From assembly GCA_028751875.1 (NCBI GenBank), contig CM054151.1, positions 44,255,855 to 44,319,854 on the forward strand: DNA of 64,000 bases. Direction: 5' to 3'. This document shows positions 23,399 to 31,959 of the stretch, piece by piece; position 1 is the stretch's first letter, and each line of letters begins with the position of its first letter. Source of the DNA: Rapana venosa (taxonomy: Eukaryota > Mollusca > Gastropoda > Neogastropoda > Muricidae). Position numbers and translations under genes: made by a program. A model generated the notes under the pieces. It made no database searches. It was given only the letters and a program-made list of their open reading frames with translations, and was not told where the DNA came from.

Positions 23399-23529
23399 CC
23401 TGCCCTGTCAATGCAACAATTCAACAAAGAGGATGTAGATCTCTATTCTAACATTTGAAGCAACACCCCCCCCCCTCATCCCCCTGAAACACACACACAC
23501 ACACGCGCGCATACGCGTAACATACTTAC

Positions 23530-23602
23530 CGTGTAAACAGATCCTGTAGTTCCTGTCTGGCCTCCTGTCCTGACCTACTCTGCAGCATCTTCAGCTGTTT
23601 CA
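23530..23602 (-). CDS. Candidate internal exon of an unidentified gene
   Basis: Minus-strand 73-base segment. An acceptor (tgttgtgttgacag, AG at 23603-23604) precedes KQLKMLQSRSGQEARQELQD then LFT, and a consensus donor GTAAGT starts at 23529. The entry phase is one base into a codon and the exit phase two. Composition is Gln/Glu/Leu/Arg-rich with heptad-like spacing, as in a coiled coil. I do not recognise the family. The frame is clean, both splice sites are good and codon use is mixed, unlike the surrounding repeats. No connected neighbouring exon is proven. The reading frame continues upstream into the intron only by chance. Confidence 0.45.
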
Positions 23603-23704
23603 CTGTCAACACAACAAATGACAATGTGTGATTCATGCCATAATCATAATCTATCATAAGACATGCAGCAGACTCTACCCGTTCTCTCCTATTAAAAAAC
23701 AACA

Positions 23705-23880
23705 ACACACACACAACACTCACACAGCAAAACACAGTCAGTCACACACCCACACACCCACACAGTCAAACATACAGTCAGTCACACACAGAGAGTCTCA
23801 TACACACAGAGTCACACACACACATAATCTCACACACACACAGTCACACACAAACTCAAACACACAGTCACACCACAGGT
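23705..23880. repeat. CA-rich microsatellite with CAGT/GTCA units
   Basis: Imperfect (CA)n with recurrent cagtcacacac-type units. Confidence 0.85.
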
Positions 23881-23985
23881 GGGAAAGGATGACAACATTT
23901 ACAAAACTATACACAAGGGGACTGGAAGAAAAAACCCAGCAAATGAGTGCTTATTCCATTATCCTTGGAAAAAAAAAATAAAACA
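23876..23985 (+). mobile_element. SINE tail fragment
   Basis: ggatgacaacatttacaaaa, then ggggactggaagaaaaaacc and gagtgcttattccattatcc match the 3' third of the SINE at 21222. Confidence 0.7.
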
Positions 23986-24109
23986 CACACATTAAATTTC
24001 AAAAGAAACCACTGGGGTCATATAAGCCTGACACGAGTACATTTGCTACAGCAATAGGAAGCTAAACCTTTTTTAAGGGGATTTTGGTAAAACTGAACCT
24101 CCAGCCCAC

Positions 24110-24125
24110 TTCACACACACACACA

Positions 24126-24179
<54 letters not shown>

Positions 24180-24232
24180 ACACACACACACACCCTCACA
24201 CACACTACACACATCACACACACACACACTTA
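24110..24232. repeat. (CA)n microsatellite
   Basis: CA repeat with occasional CC and CT breaks. Confidence 0.95.
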
Positions 24233-24254
24233 ATTTGATGTGTGCTTTACCACA

Positions 24255-25018
24255 GGAGAGAATCCAAAGCCTTGTGGTCAGAACTTTCAATTATCATCTA
24301 ATGCTAACTGAGGGCATGGATTCCAGTCTCCGCTGACTTGTCTGTTCCAGGGGATTTTTTGTTCCCATGCTGTTAACACCCAGTGACCACAGACTTGTCT
24401 GTTCTACGGGATTTTACCCCTGATGTCAACACTGAACTGTCTGTTCCAGGGGTATTTTACTCCTGAAAACACCACTGAACTGTCTGTTTCAGGGGTATTT
24501 TAGCCCTTAAGTCAACACTGAGCTGTCAGGTCCAGGGGTATTTTACCCCTTAAGTCAACACTGAGCTGTCAGGTCCAGGGGTATTTTAGCCCTTAAGTCA
24601 ACACTGAGCTGTCAGTTCCAGGGGTATTTTAGCCCTTAAGTCAACACTGAGCTGTCAGTTCTAGGGGTATTTTACTCCTGAGGTCAACACTGGGCTGTCA
24701 GTTCCAGGGGTATTTTAGCCCTTAAGTCAACACTGAGCTGTCAGTTCCAGGGGTATTTTAGCCCTTAAGTCAACACTGAGCTGTCTGTTCCAGGGGTATT
24801 TTACTCCTGAAGTCAACAATGAGCTGTCAGTTCCAGGGGTATTTTACTCCTGAAGTCAACACTGAGCTGTCAGTTCCAGGGGTATTTTACTCCTGAAGTC
24901 AACACTGAGCTGTCAGTTCCAAGACAACACTGAGCTGTCAGTTCTAGGAGTATTTTACACCTGAGGTCAACGCTGAGCTGTCAGTTCCAGGGGTATTTTA
25001 CTCCTGAAGTCAACTTCT
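24255..25018 (+). repeat. 43-bp minisatellite derived from a SINE body
   Basis: About 16 tandem units, period 43 bases (for example acactgag at 24601 and 24644), each with gtcaacactgagctgtcagt and tccaggggtattttagccct. The unit resembles the SINE segment just after its B box (ttcaaggggctattttcccc then gagttaacatcagtgcagac). The array is preceded at 24262-24330 by a head-like sequence with an A-box-like agccttgtggtcagaac and a weak B-box-like ggattccagtctc. The left units (24340-24480) are the most divergent. I infer tandem amplification of a SINE's post-B-box region. Confidence 0.75.
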
Positions 25019-25558
25019 ACAGAGAGCAGGTGCACGGGTTCCTCTCCTGCCGCAAGTCATCATCTGCACATGACTGTGTTGAACTGACAAAGCCATTTTC
25101 GCAGTTTTCTACACGTAGTAGTAATAATGTAGGGACTATATCAAACCTGAACTTAATGGTTTATTGAATGTCCCATTAATGATGAATATTTTCTTTTGCA
25201 TTCCTTGTGACTGTGATTGTTGGTTGAACTTGGAAGGTGGACTATGTGCTAGATTGTGGGAATGTAGAGCTCTATAAGATCAATTACTTTGCTTTGAATG
25301 TAATGGTTTGCCGTGCAGAAAATTGTTGTTGTTCCAAGTATAATAGCGCATGCCTTTGAGGGAGGAGCTTGGCTAGTCTGCAGAGCAGTGTGCTCTGGGT
25401 CAGCTTTGGAGCAAATGTTAGCACACGGGATGCCAGCGCGGAATCAGGAAAAAGTTAACTACAGGGGAAAAGTCCCCTTGAACAAACACGTCTAGGAAAG
25501 CTAAAACCCATGCCATCCGTCATCACCAGATGACAAGTATAAAGGTCTGACCACTTGG
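25019..25558. other. Unique sequence with a SINE fragment on the minus strand
   Basis: At about 25450-25482 the minus strand reads gttcaaggggacttttcccc then tgtagttaac, like the post-B-box part of the SINE. The rest is unassigned and has no convincing exon. Confidence 0.35.
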
Positions 25559-26041
25559 CTACCACAGCCTGTTCACACACACGTACACACATCTATAAAC
25601 ACAAACACACACATATACACATGCATGCATGCACTCACGCGCACACACATACAGGCACACACATACATAACACAATTTCTCTGATATATTTACACACATG
25701 CATGCACACACAAGCACACAAACCGACTCACACTTGCCCACAATTTCACTCATATACTCACACTTATTCACACACACACACACACCACACACACATACAC
25801 ACACACACACATGAGTGCTTATTCCATTATCCTCAATATAAAACAATAAATAAAATAAATAAATAAATAAAAAGACACTCATACATGCACACGCACACAT
25901 GCACGGACGTATACACACTCATACACACACTACACACACATGCACGTGCACGCACCACACACAAACCACACTACATGTACCATCTGAAAATAAAATTTCG
26001 ACTTTGACTTTGACACACAGGCGCACGCGCGCGCGCGCGCG

Positions 26042-26084
<43 letters not shown>

Positions 26085-26125
26085 ACAACACACCACACAC
26101 ACCACACACACACACACACACACAC
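25559..26125. repeat. CA-rich region with (CG)n and a SINE tail
   Basis: Imperfect (CA)n with CATG units. A SINE tail (gagtgcttattccattatcc, about 25813) is followed by (TAAA)n, and (CG)n at 26020-26043 lies inside (CA)n. Long frames here are repeat artefacts. Confidence 0.85.
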
Positions 26126-26270
26126 TTACTTAACGGTCTGATATCACTTTTCGGTGGAGGGACGTTAAACTGAAGAACTAAACACTCACAACAGTGACAC
26201 ACACCCAAACACACACACACACACACACACACACGAAGACACATGTGATCACACCACCCCCCCCCCCAAA
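26126..26270 (+). repeat. SINE-like block after (CA)n, then CA and C run
   Basis: acttaacggtctgatatcac, then tttcggtggagggacgttaa and actgaagaac (26126-26180) recur inverted at 27160-27205, where they are joined to the SINE tail. It is therefore probably the 5' part of a SINE subfamily. (CA)n at 26200-26235 and a C run at 26257-26267 follow. Confidence 0.55.
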
Positions 26271-26300
26271 CACAACAAAAATAAAACAGAAAATACTTAT

Positions 26301-26361
26301 CTGTGCAATTCTGTCAGTCCAATGTTTCATGTCAACATCTTCAGCTGGCTTGGTAAACCAC
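26301..26361 (-). CDS. Candidate exon, unidentified gene
   Basis: On the minus strand, after gagtttcag (acceptor AG at 26362-26363), one frame reads WFTKPAEDVDMKHWTDRIAQ. The segment then meets ATAAGT where a donor would be expected to read GTAAGT. Composition is protein-like and not repeat-derived. The single base difference at the donor could be a sequence error, a decayed site or a sign that the exon call is wrong. The family is not recognised. It lies 130 bases downstream, in gene direction, of the coding-like segment at 26490-26710. Confidence 0.35.
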
Positions 26362-26489
26362 CTGAAACTCACACAATGGAAAAAGAAATTGCTTGCTAGA
26401 CCCTTTCTTTCTACTTCATACAATTGCACAGCATAATGGCAAAGGCTACATACTAAATTTGCTGAAACTTGATCACCAAAATTTTGATA

Positions 26490-26710
26490 TCAACTATTCT
26501 GTTCCTGCTGGTGTTTCCACATCAACATATGCATCACACAACTTTCCTCAATGTCTTCACACTCACTATCAGACTTGTCACTACTACAATCTAAGTTAAG
26601 TTTGTACAAGTTGTGGTTCTTGTGGTTTTTGATCTGATCGAGTGGTACAATCTGCTGTTTTACTTGTTCCCAAATTACTTTCAGTTTTGTTAATGGATGT
26701 TCTGCTCTCA
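26490..26710 (-). CDS. Candidate exon with an acidic stretch, unidentified
   Basis: An open minus-strand segment of about 73 codons. After tgtctcctag (possible acceptor at 26711-26712) it reads RAEHPLTKLKVIWEQVKQQI, then a Lys/Asn/His-rich part, an acidic Ser-rich stretch (CSSDKSDSECEDIEES) and a Met/His-rich end at a TGA stop. Codon use is mixed and no microsatellite contributes, which sets it apart from most open frames here. It could be a last exon or a piece of a domesticated or decayed transposable-element protein. I cannot name a family. It may or may not belong with the segment at 26301-26361. Confidence 0.4.
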
Positions 26711-27009
26711 CTAGGAGACACTAGTTTCAGTTGTCTGCTTTTTATGTACCTTTTTTCCAAAATTTGCGCTTCCTGGGCTTTGAAGTCCCATACTTTTTAT
26801 CACTAGGCATTAGTTTTCACCAAAAATATAAAACTGATGACATTAATAAACCACTACACACAGCTACACAGATAAAACTTGAAAGTGAAATGAAAACAAT
26901 CTCACACTTTGTAAAACAGTCGGCCATTTGCAGATAGAGAAGGGGGGGTACTCATTATTTCTGGTTCTCAAGGGAAAGAGTCCTTGTTTACTGGTAAAAA
27001 AATTGTAAT
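26711..27009. other. AT-rich sequence, no feature
   Basis: Non-repetitive and without a coding-like frame on either strand. Confidence 0.35.
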
Positions 27010-27205
27010 TAAATTTTAAAAAATTCTTTTTATTGAGGATAATGGAATAAGCACCTATGTGCTTTTTTACATCCAGTTTCCCTGTGTGTGCGGTTTTGTA
27101 AATTTTGTCATCTGTTCTAACCAGCACACAATGACCTAAAAGGGGAACAGGATTTAGTTCTTCTGTTTAAGGTCCTTCCACCAAAAAGTGATATTAGACT
27201 GTTAA
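27010..27205 (-). mobile_element. SINE, alternative subfamily, minus strand
   Basis: On the minus strand: acttaacagtctaatatcac, then tttttggtggaaggacctta, aacagaagaactaaatcctg, the shared body (gtgtgctggttagaacagat), the tail ggaaactggatgtaaaaaag and gcttattccattatcctcaa. The 3' half equals that of the SINE at 21222 but the 5' part is different, so two SINE subfamilies share a 3' module. Confidence 0.7.
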
Positions 27206-27240
<35 letters not shown>

Positions 27241-27397
27241 GGGCGCGCATGCGTGCATGCGAGTGTATGTGAGTGGGTGCATATGTGTGTGAGTGTGTGT
27301 ATGTATGTATGTATACGTGCGTGCGTGTATGTGTGGGCATATAATTATGAGTAGGCCTTTGTGTATTTGTGGTGAATGTGTGTGCGAGTGTGTGCCC

Positions 27398-27432
<35 letters not shown>

Positions 27433-27568
27433 AGTGAGAGAGTGTGAGTATATGAGTGAATTTGTGTGCGTTTGTGATGGGTATGAGTGTATGTGTGTGT
27501 GTGCTTGGGTGTGGTGTGTGTGTAAATATATAAGAGAAATTGTGTTATGTATGTGTGTGCCTGTATGT
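27206..27568. repeat. (GT)n-rich tract
   Basis: Pure (GT)n at 27208-27238, then GTGC/GTAT-rich sequence with further GT blocks at 27398-27428 and 27495-27530. It lies just beyond the 3' end of the LINE on the minus strand. Confidence 0.9.
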
Positions 27569-27736
27569 GTGTGTAATAATAATAATAATAATAGTAATAT
27601 AGGGAATTTTTATAGCGCTTAATCTTGTAAAAGAAACAAATTGAAGCGCTTGCACTCAATCATTTACAGGCATGCAACTTTCCTCAAATAACATAAGATA
27701 TTTCAAGTTTATGCACACACGCGCGTGCGCGCGCGC

Positions 27737-27773
<37 letters not shown>

Positions 27774-27835
27774 GTGGTGATAAAGGAGATGAAAGATGCT
27801 GTTGAAAAAGTAGGAAAAAATATGAAGGAAAAGTG

Positions 27836-28195
27836 TCAGGTAGGAAATAAGTGCGTTTTGAGGCTGGATTTGAAGGTATCAAGTGAAGGCTTTTGGCGAG
27901 GCAAAAGAGGAAGTTCATTCCAGGTGGATGGACCAGAAACAGAGAAAGAGTGATAGCCAATAGTGGTTTGTTTGAATCTGGGTGTTCCAAAGCACAAAGT
28001 ATCTGCAGCTGAACGAAGGAAACGGGATGGAGTATACAAGTTAAGACAGCTACAGAGATAAGAGGATGCAGATTTGTGGAGACATTTGAAACAGAGGGTA
28101 TTGGTCTTATACTTTAGTCTTTGTGAGACAGGCAGCCAGTGAGGAGATCGCAGAAGAGGAGTGTTGTGTTCAGATTTTTTCTTTCTTAGGACCAT
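27836..28195 (-). pseudogene. C-terminal domain of LINE copy A
   Basis: A 119-codon minus-strand frame: LLRSPHWLPVSQRLKYKTNT near the start, SRFLRSAADTLCFGTPRF in the middle and GYHSFSVSGPSTWNELPLLP near the end, finishing FKSSLKTHLFPT. This is the hallmark C-terminus of CR1/L2-group LINEs ('LHWLPV..R..YK...L', 'PSR.LRS', 'WN.LP...R....FK..LKT.LF'). The role of this region in retrotransposition is not well defined. The end at FPT with a stop fits the family. Confidence 0.75.
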
Positions 28196-28669
28196 TCAAG
28201 CTGGAGGGTTTTGTATGGGTTGAAGAGAGTTGATGGATGATGCTGGTAGGCCAACCAAAAGAGAATTACAATAGTCTAAACGTGAAAGAATGAGAGAAGT
28301 GACAAGCTTGGAAGTTGCGTAAGTGACAGATACTTGCAAAATGCTCTTATGCACCGTAATTGATAGTAGCAAGACTGGCAGGTCTGGGTGATGAATCTTT
28401 TCATAGAGAGTGTATTGTCCAGAACTACACCTAAATACTTCACAGAGTTGGCCAAAGGAACTGTCGTATTGCCGAATGCTATTGAAGTTGTTGCGATAGA
28501 GGAAAGTTTATGTTAGGTCCCTATGAGCATGGCTTCGGTTTTATCAGCATTAAGTTGTAACTTGTTCTGAGTCATCCAGTTTTTAATGTATTGAAGGCAG
28601 TTGGACATATTTGTCAGGAAGGAAGGCAGGTTTTCAACAGTATCACTGCATTGAAGCTGAGTTTCATCG

Positions 28670-29179
28670 TCAGAAATGGTGATGGTGGATTATTATATGT
28701 GAGAGTGGAGCAGTGTAGACAGTAAAGAGAACAGGGCCCAGAACTGATCCTTGTGGGACTCCACATTCCAGTTTGACAGGTTCTGATTGAGTTTTGTTTA
28801 GGATAACTTTCTGGAATCGGTCTGTGAGGTATGAAGTAAACCAGGTGAGGGCTGTGCCATTAATACCAAAGGTATGTTGGAGGTGACAAAGAAGAATTGA
28901 GTGATCTATAGAGTGGAAGGCTGCAGATAAATCAAAAAGAGTGAGGAGAAAGGTTTTTCCTGCATCGGAAGCAAGTAGAAGTGTATCCAAAGTGTGGACT
29001 AGGGTGATTTTAGTACTGTGGTTGGGGCGATAGGCAGATTGAAAAGTGGGAAGGAGATCATTGGAATGAAGGTGACTGTTGAGCTGTTTAAGAATAACTT
29101 TTTCTAGTACTTTAGAGGCAAAAGATAAGTTTGAGACAAGTCTATAATTTTTCAGAATGTTGGGATCGAGTCCGTGCAT
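28670..29179 (-). pseudogene. Reverse transcriptase core of LINE copy A
   Basis: A 169-codon minus-strand frame with RT blocks in order: LKNYRLVSNLSFASKVLEKV, FQSAYRPNHSTKITLVHTLD, FDLSAAFHSIDHSILLCHLQ (first catalytic Asp at the start of FDLSAAF), TWFTSYLTDRFQKVILN and CGVPQGSVLGPVLF. The frame is lost just before the YADD box. In another frame SDDETQLQCSDTVENLP follows (about 28610-28665), so the Tyr-Ala of YADD is altered as well. Copy B keeps YADD at the same place. Confidence 0.8.
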
Positions 29180-29254
29180 TTTCAGTAGAGGTATGACTAT
29201 TGCGGTTTTAAGAGCTGATGGACAATTTCCTGACAGAGGAGATGAGTTTACTAT

Positions 29255-29714
29255 TTAAGTGATAATAGGTACAAGTTGTGGAAGGCATTGTGAGAAAACA
29301 GGAGCAGGTATGGGATCAAGATCACATGATTTTATAGTCATTTCCTTCAGAATTGTGATTTCTTTTCCACTTGTGGGATGGAAGGAGAAGAGAGGAGTGC
29401 CAGTAAACTGGGGATCAGGAGGCGCTGACTGGAAAGGAGTCTGATCCAGTCTGAAGCATATGCTGCGGACTTTGTCTGAAAATAAGGAAGACAAATGGAT
29501 GGAAGTTCAGACAGGCTGTAGGTGTTAGGCAGAGGAGTTGTTTTTGCAGATCCAAGGAGATTTGATGTGAGGGGGAAAAAAGAGATTTTATGGATGTAGC
29601 GCAGAGAACTTGGGAAGAGTAGTAGTCTGTCTTTGCTGAATGGATTAAGTGTTTGACTTTGTTTACTTGTTTTCGGAAAAGCTGTTTATGATTTCGGTTT
29701 TTGATTTCCGCCAC
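29255..29714 (-). pseudogene. Endonuclease-RT connector of LINE copy A
   Basis: Two overlapping minus-strand frames (29415-29714 and 29255-29494). The first has NRNHKQLFRKQVNKVKHLIH and AKTDYYSSQV, the usual linker after the endonuclease. The second has EMTIKSCDLDPIPAPVFSQC and LPQLVPIIT, the start of the RT domain ('K...CDLDPIP..L...L..L.P.I'). A frameshift separates them. Confidence 0.65.
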
Positions 29715-29744
29715 TGACGTTCTGGTTGCGGCGTTTGCGCTTCA

Positions 29745-30930
29745 CTATCAATAAATCGTGAGAGTACCATGGCGCACGGTTTTCAGCAGGGGAGGTCTTT
29801 TAGGGGGTGCCTGCTTGTTTAGCCCAAAATTGGGGAAAAGGACAGGTTTAGTGTTCAGCGAGGGCATGTGGTCAAAAGGTTTGGAAAAAAAGTTCTTAGC
29901 TTGGAAAAGGAAGGGTTGGGAAAGGCTAAGGGCCCTTTAAAATTGGGAAAAATAAAACATTTCTTTTTGTGACCCGGGGGTTTTGTGATGTTAAAGGGGG
30001 AAAAAAATTGGGGGAATGGTCCGAATGCCAAATTCTCAATTTTTCAAAACAGAAGGGCCCCAAAAAATTAAAAAAAGCAATTTGTGATTTAGCCCTCTAA
30101 AAAAATTTCCCGATCTGGCGTTGTTCATTTACCCGTTGAAAGAGAAATGGGGTTGGGAAAAGGAGAAAGAGAAAGAAAAGCTTTAAACTGGGGGAAGTTG
30201 GTTTTCCCAAAAGAAATTTGAAGTCACCAAAAATTTTTTAGTTTTAAATTTTGATGTTTTGTGAGAATACATGCGCATATGAGATTTATTGAAATATTTC
30301 CCTGTTTTTAAAACCTTGGGGGTTCGTTTATTCCCTTATCCTCGATTTTAACAAAAAAAGTCATTGAGCGCTTTTACTTTTGCTTTTTCCCAAATTTACC
30401 TTTATAAAAATTTAAAACTTTTTTTATTATTATTAATATGTGTGTTTGGTTGTAAGCATTTTTGTTTTTGCGCACACTTTTATTTTATGTGTGCATGCCC
30501 GTTTTGGGCTTGGGTGCTTGGTTTCGGTGTGTATTTTTGTAGTGTGGTGGGTGTGTGTTTCAATTTTACATATTTCCTTAAAGGTTTGGGTATAATTATA
30601 TAGCGTGTGTGTGTGTGCCAATAAAAAAGACCTAAGCAAAAAATAGTTAAAAGAACTTAGGGTTTACTATTTGAAAGAACTAAAAGGGGGAAAAAACAAG
30701 AAATGTTTTTTTAAATCTTCAAACCCGCAAATTTAAAAAAAAGAACAAGAAAAACTTAGAACTTTAAAAAAAGGTAAATATAAATAGCCAAAAAAAAATT
30801 TGGATTTGGGGAACATTTAAAACCCTTTCAAAGTAATATTTCCCCAAAGTATGGGGTAAAAAAAAAAAGGGCATTTAGAGAGGGTTTACAGAAAAATTTT
30901 TAAAAGATAAACTTTAAAACAGGGTGATCA
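29745..30930. other. Low-quality consensus block 2
   Basis: Texture switches inside LINE copy A. Copy B at 33950-34415 gives the expected sequence for 29750-30260, and the differences are dominated by short homopolymer runs (for example cccgggggttttgtgatg against gacaggttttgtgatg). A SINE tail in the same state is at 30310-30365 (attcccttatcctcgatttt). Confidence 0.65.
30266..30927. other. Poor sequence between two LINE remnants
   Basis: Contains the SINE tail at 30310-30365 and GT-rich stretches near 30520-30560 and 30603-30620. No gene. Confidence 0.4.
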
Positions 30931-31620
30931 ATTTAAAGGGAAAATAACGACAGGGCTGTGTAGCAGACATTCAGAAATTCTGCAAAGAAGTAAATCATTG
31001 TTTAGGATGCTTTTAAGTGTTACAGATGATTCTAAAAGTAAGGGATCTTTTAATGTAATAGAAGCGATTTCTTTAATTCTAGGACAACCTGTCAGTAGAT
31101 GTCTGACGCTTATTTGTTTCCCACACATGCATAGTATGTTCTTGCAGTATTTTGTGCGAAGAGCATTTAAACTGAATCTATAAACCAAGCTTGATATATT
31201 TCTGGAAGTAGACATAGGTGGCTTTGCACAGAAACGCTTAGTGTTTTGTACATCCGTCATATTTAGGCAATTTTTAGTGTAATAACAATTAGAATTTAAC
31301 AATTTTTTAATAGCCTTATTATAGGAAGTATGCTTTAAAAGTTCGTAACCCTCTCGCAAGTCTAACGAAATATTTACTATAAGTGATCCTTCAATATTGC
31401 GTGCTCCTCGTTGTGCAGCTCTATCAACCCATTCATTAGGAATGATCACACAGTGGGAATGAACCCAGCAAAAAGTAACACTGATGCCTTTCAGGGACAA
31501 TACATGAAGGCATGTTTGATTTCGGTGATCACTTCTACTCTAGCATTTTGATTTCAGGAATTTAATGCCCACAATACAGATTTAAAATCAACGCATAGTA
31601 GCCTACATTTTAAAAATCTT
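30928..31620 (-). mobile_element. RNase H and C-terminus of a LINE (minus strand)
   Basis: A 190-codon frame (31500-30928) preceded by weaker similarity to about 31600. Residues 5-32 (GISVTFCWVHSHCVIIPNEW then VDRAAQRG) match the RNase H motif 'V.F.WVPSHVGI.GNE.AD.AA', with the first two glycines of SH.GI.GN replaced. Upstream, in another frame, DFKSVLWALNS resembles the 'TDS.S.L.AL' Asp motif. Residues 103-139 hold SLVYRFSLNALRTKY and a C124-x-C126-x7-H134-x4-C139 zinc-binding pattern. RNase H-bearing LINEs (I-like and some Jockey-like) use it to remove template RNA. This copy lacks RT and endonuclease and abuts the tail of LINE copy B at 31634, so copy B may have landed in it. Confidence 0.7.
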
Positions 31621-31789
31621 TGTGAGGAAATGGAACAAAATAATAATAATAATAATAATAATAATAATCAATGGAATTTATATAGCGCTGAATCTTGTAA
31701 ATAAACAAACAAATCGAAGCGCTTGCACTCAATCATTTACAGGCATGCAACTCTCCTTAAACATAATGAACAACAGATTTCAAAACCAT

Positions 31790-31816
31790 GTGCGCGCGCA
31801 CGTATGCACGCATGCA

Positions 31817-31875
<59 letters not shown>

Positions 31876-31930
31876 ACACACACACACACCACACACCACA
31901 CACACAACACACACAAACACACCACAACAC
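31790..31930. repeat. (CA)n array inside the LINE 3' UTR
   Basis: Begins with alternating gtgcgcgcgcacgtatgcac, then over 100 bases of (CA)n. The flanks on both sides (catgcaact and gaaagatgctgttgaaaa) are the same as those of the shorter array at 27718-27772 in copy A. Confidence 0.9.
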
Positions 31931-31959
31931 CCCTCGGAACAAACACTTAGAAGGTGAAA

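Larger units (their letters stand above)
27569..30265 (-). mobile_element. CR1/L2-like LINE, copy A (5'-truncated)
   Basis: A minus-strand LINE running from about 30265 to the (ATT)n-type tail at 27572-27590. Gene order is partial endonuclease (29750-30265), connector, RT and the typical C-terminal region, then a 3' UTR holding a (CA)n/(CG)n array (27718-27772). The last unique bases are tacaagattaagcgctataa. It parallels copy B at 31634-34920 throughout. From about 29750 towards 30265 the copy abruptly becomes run-rich, although copy B is clean at the same positions; I attribute this to sequence quality. Reading frames are broken by several frameshifts, so the copy is not active as written. 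Confidence 0.8.
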
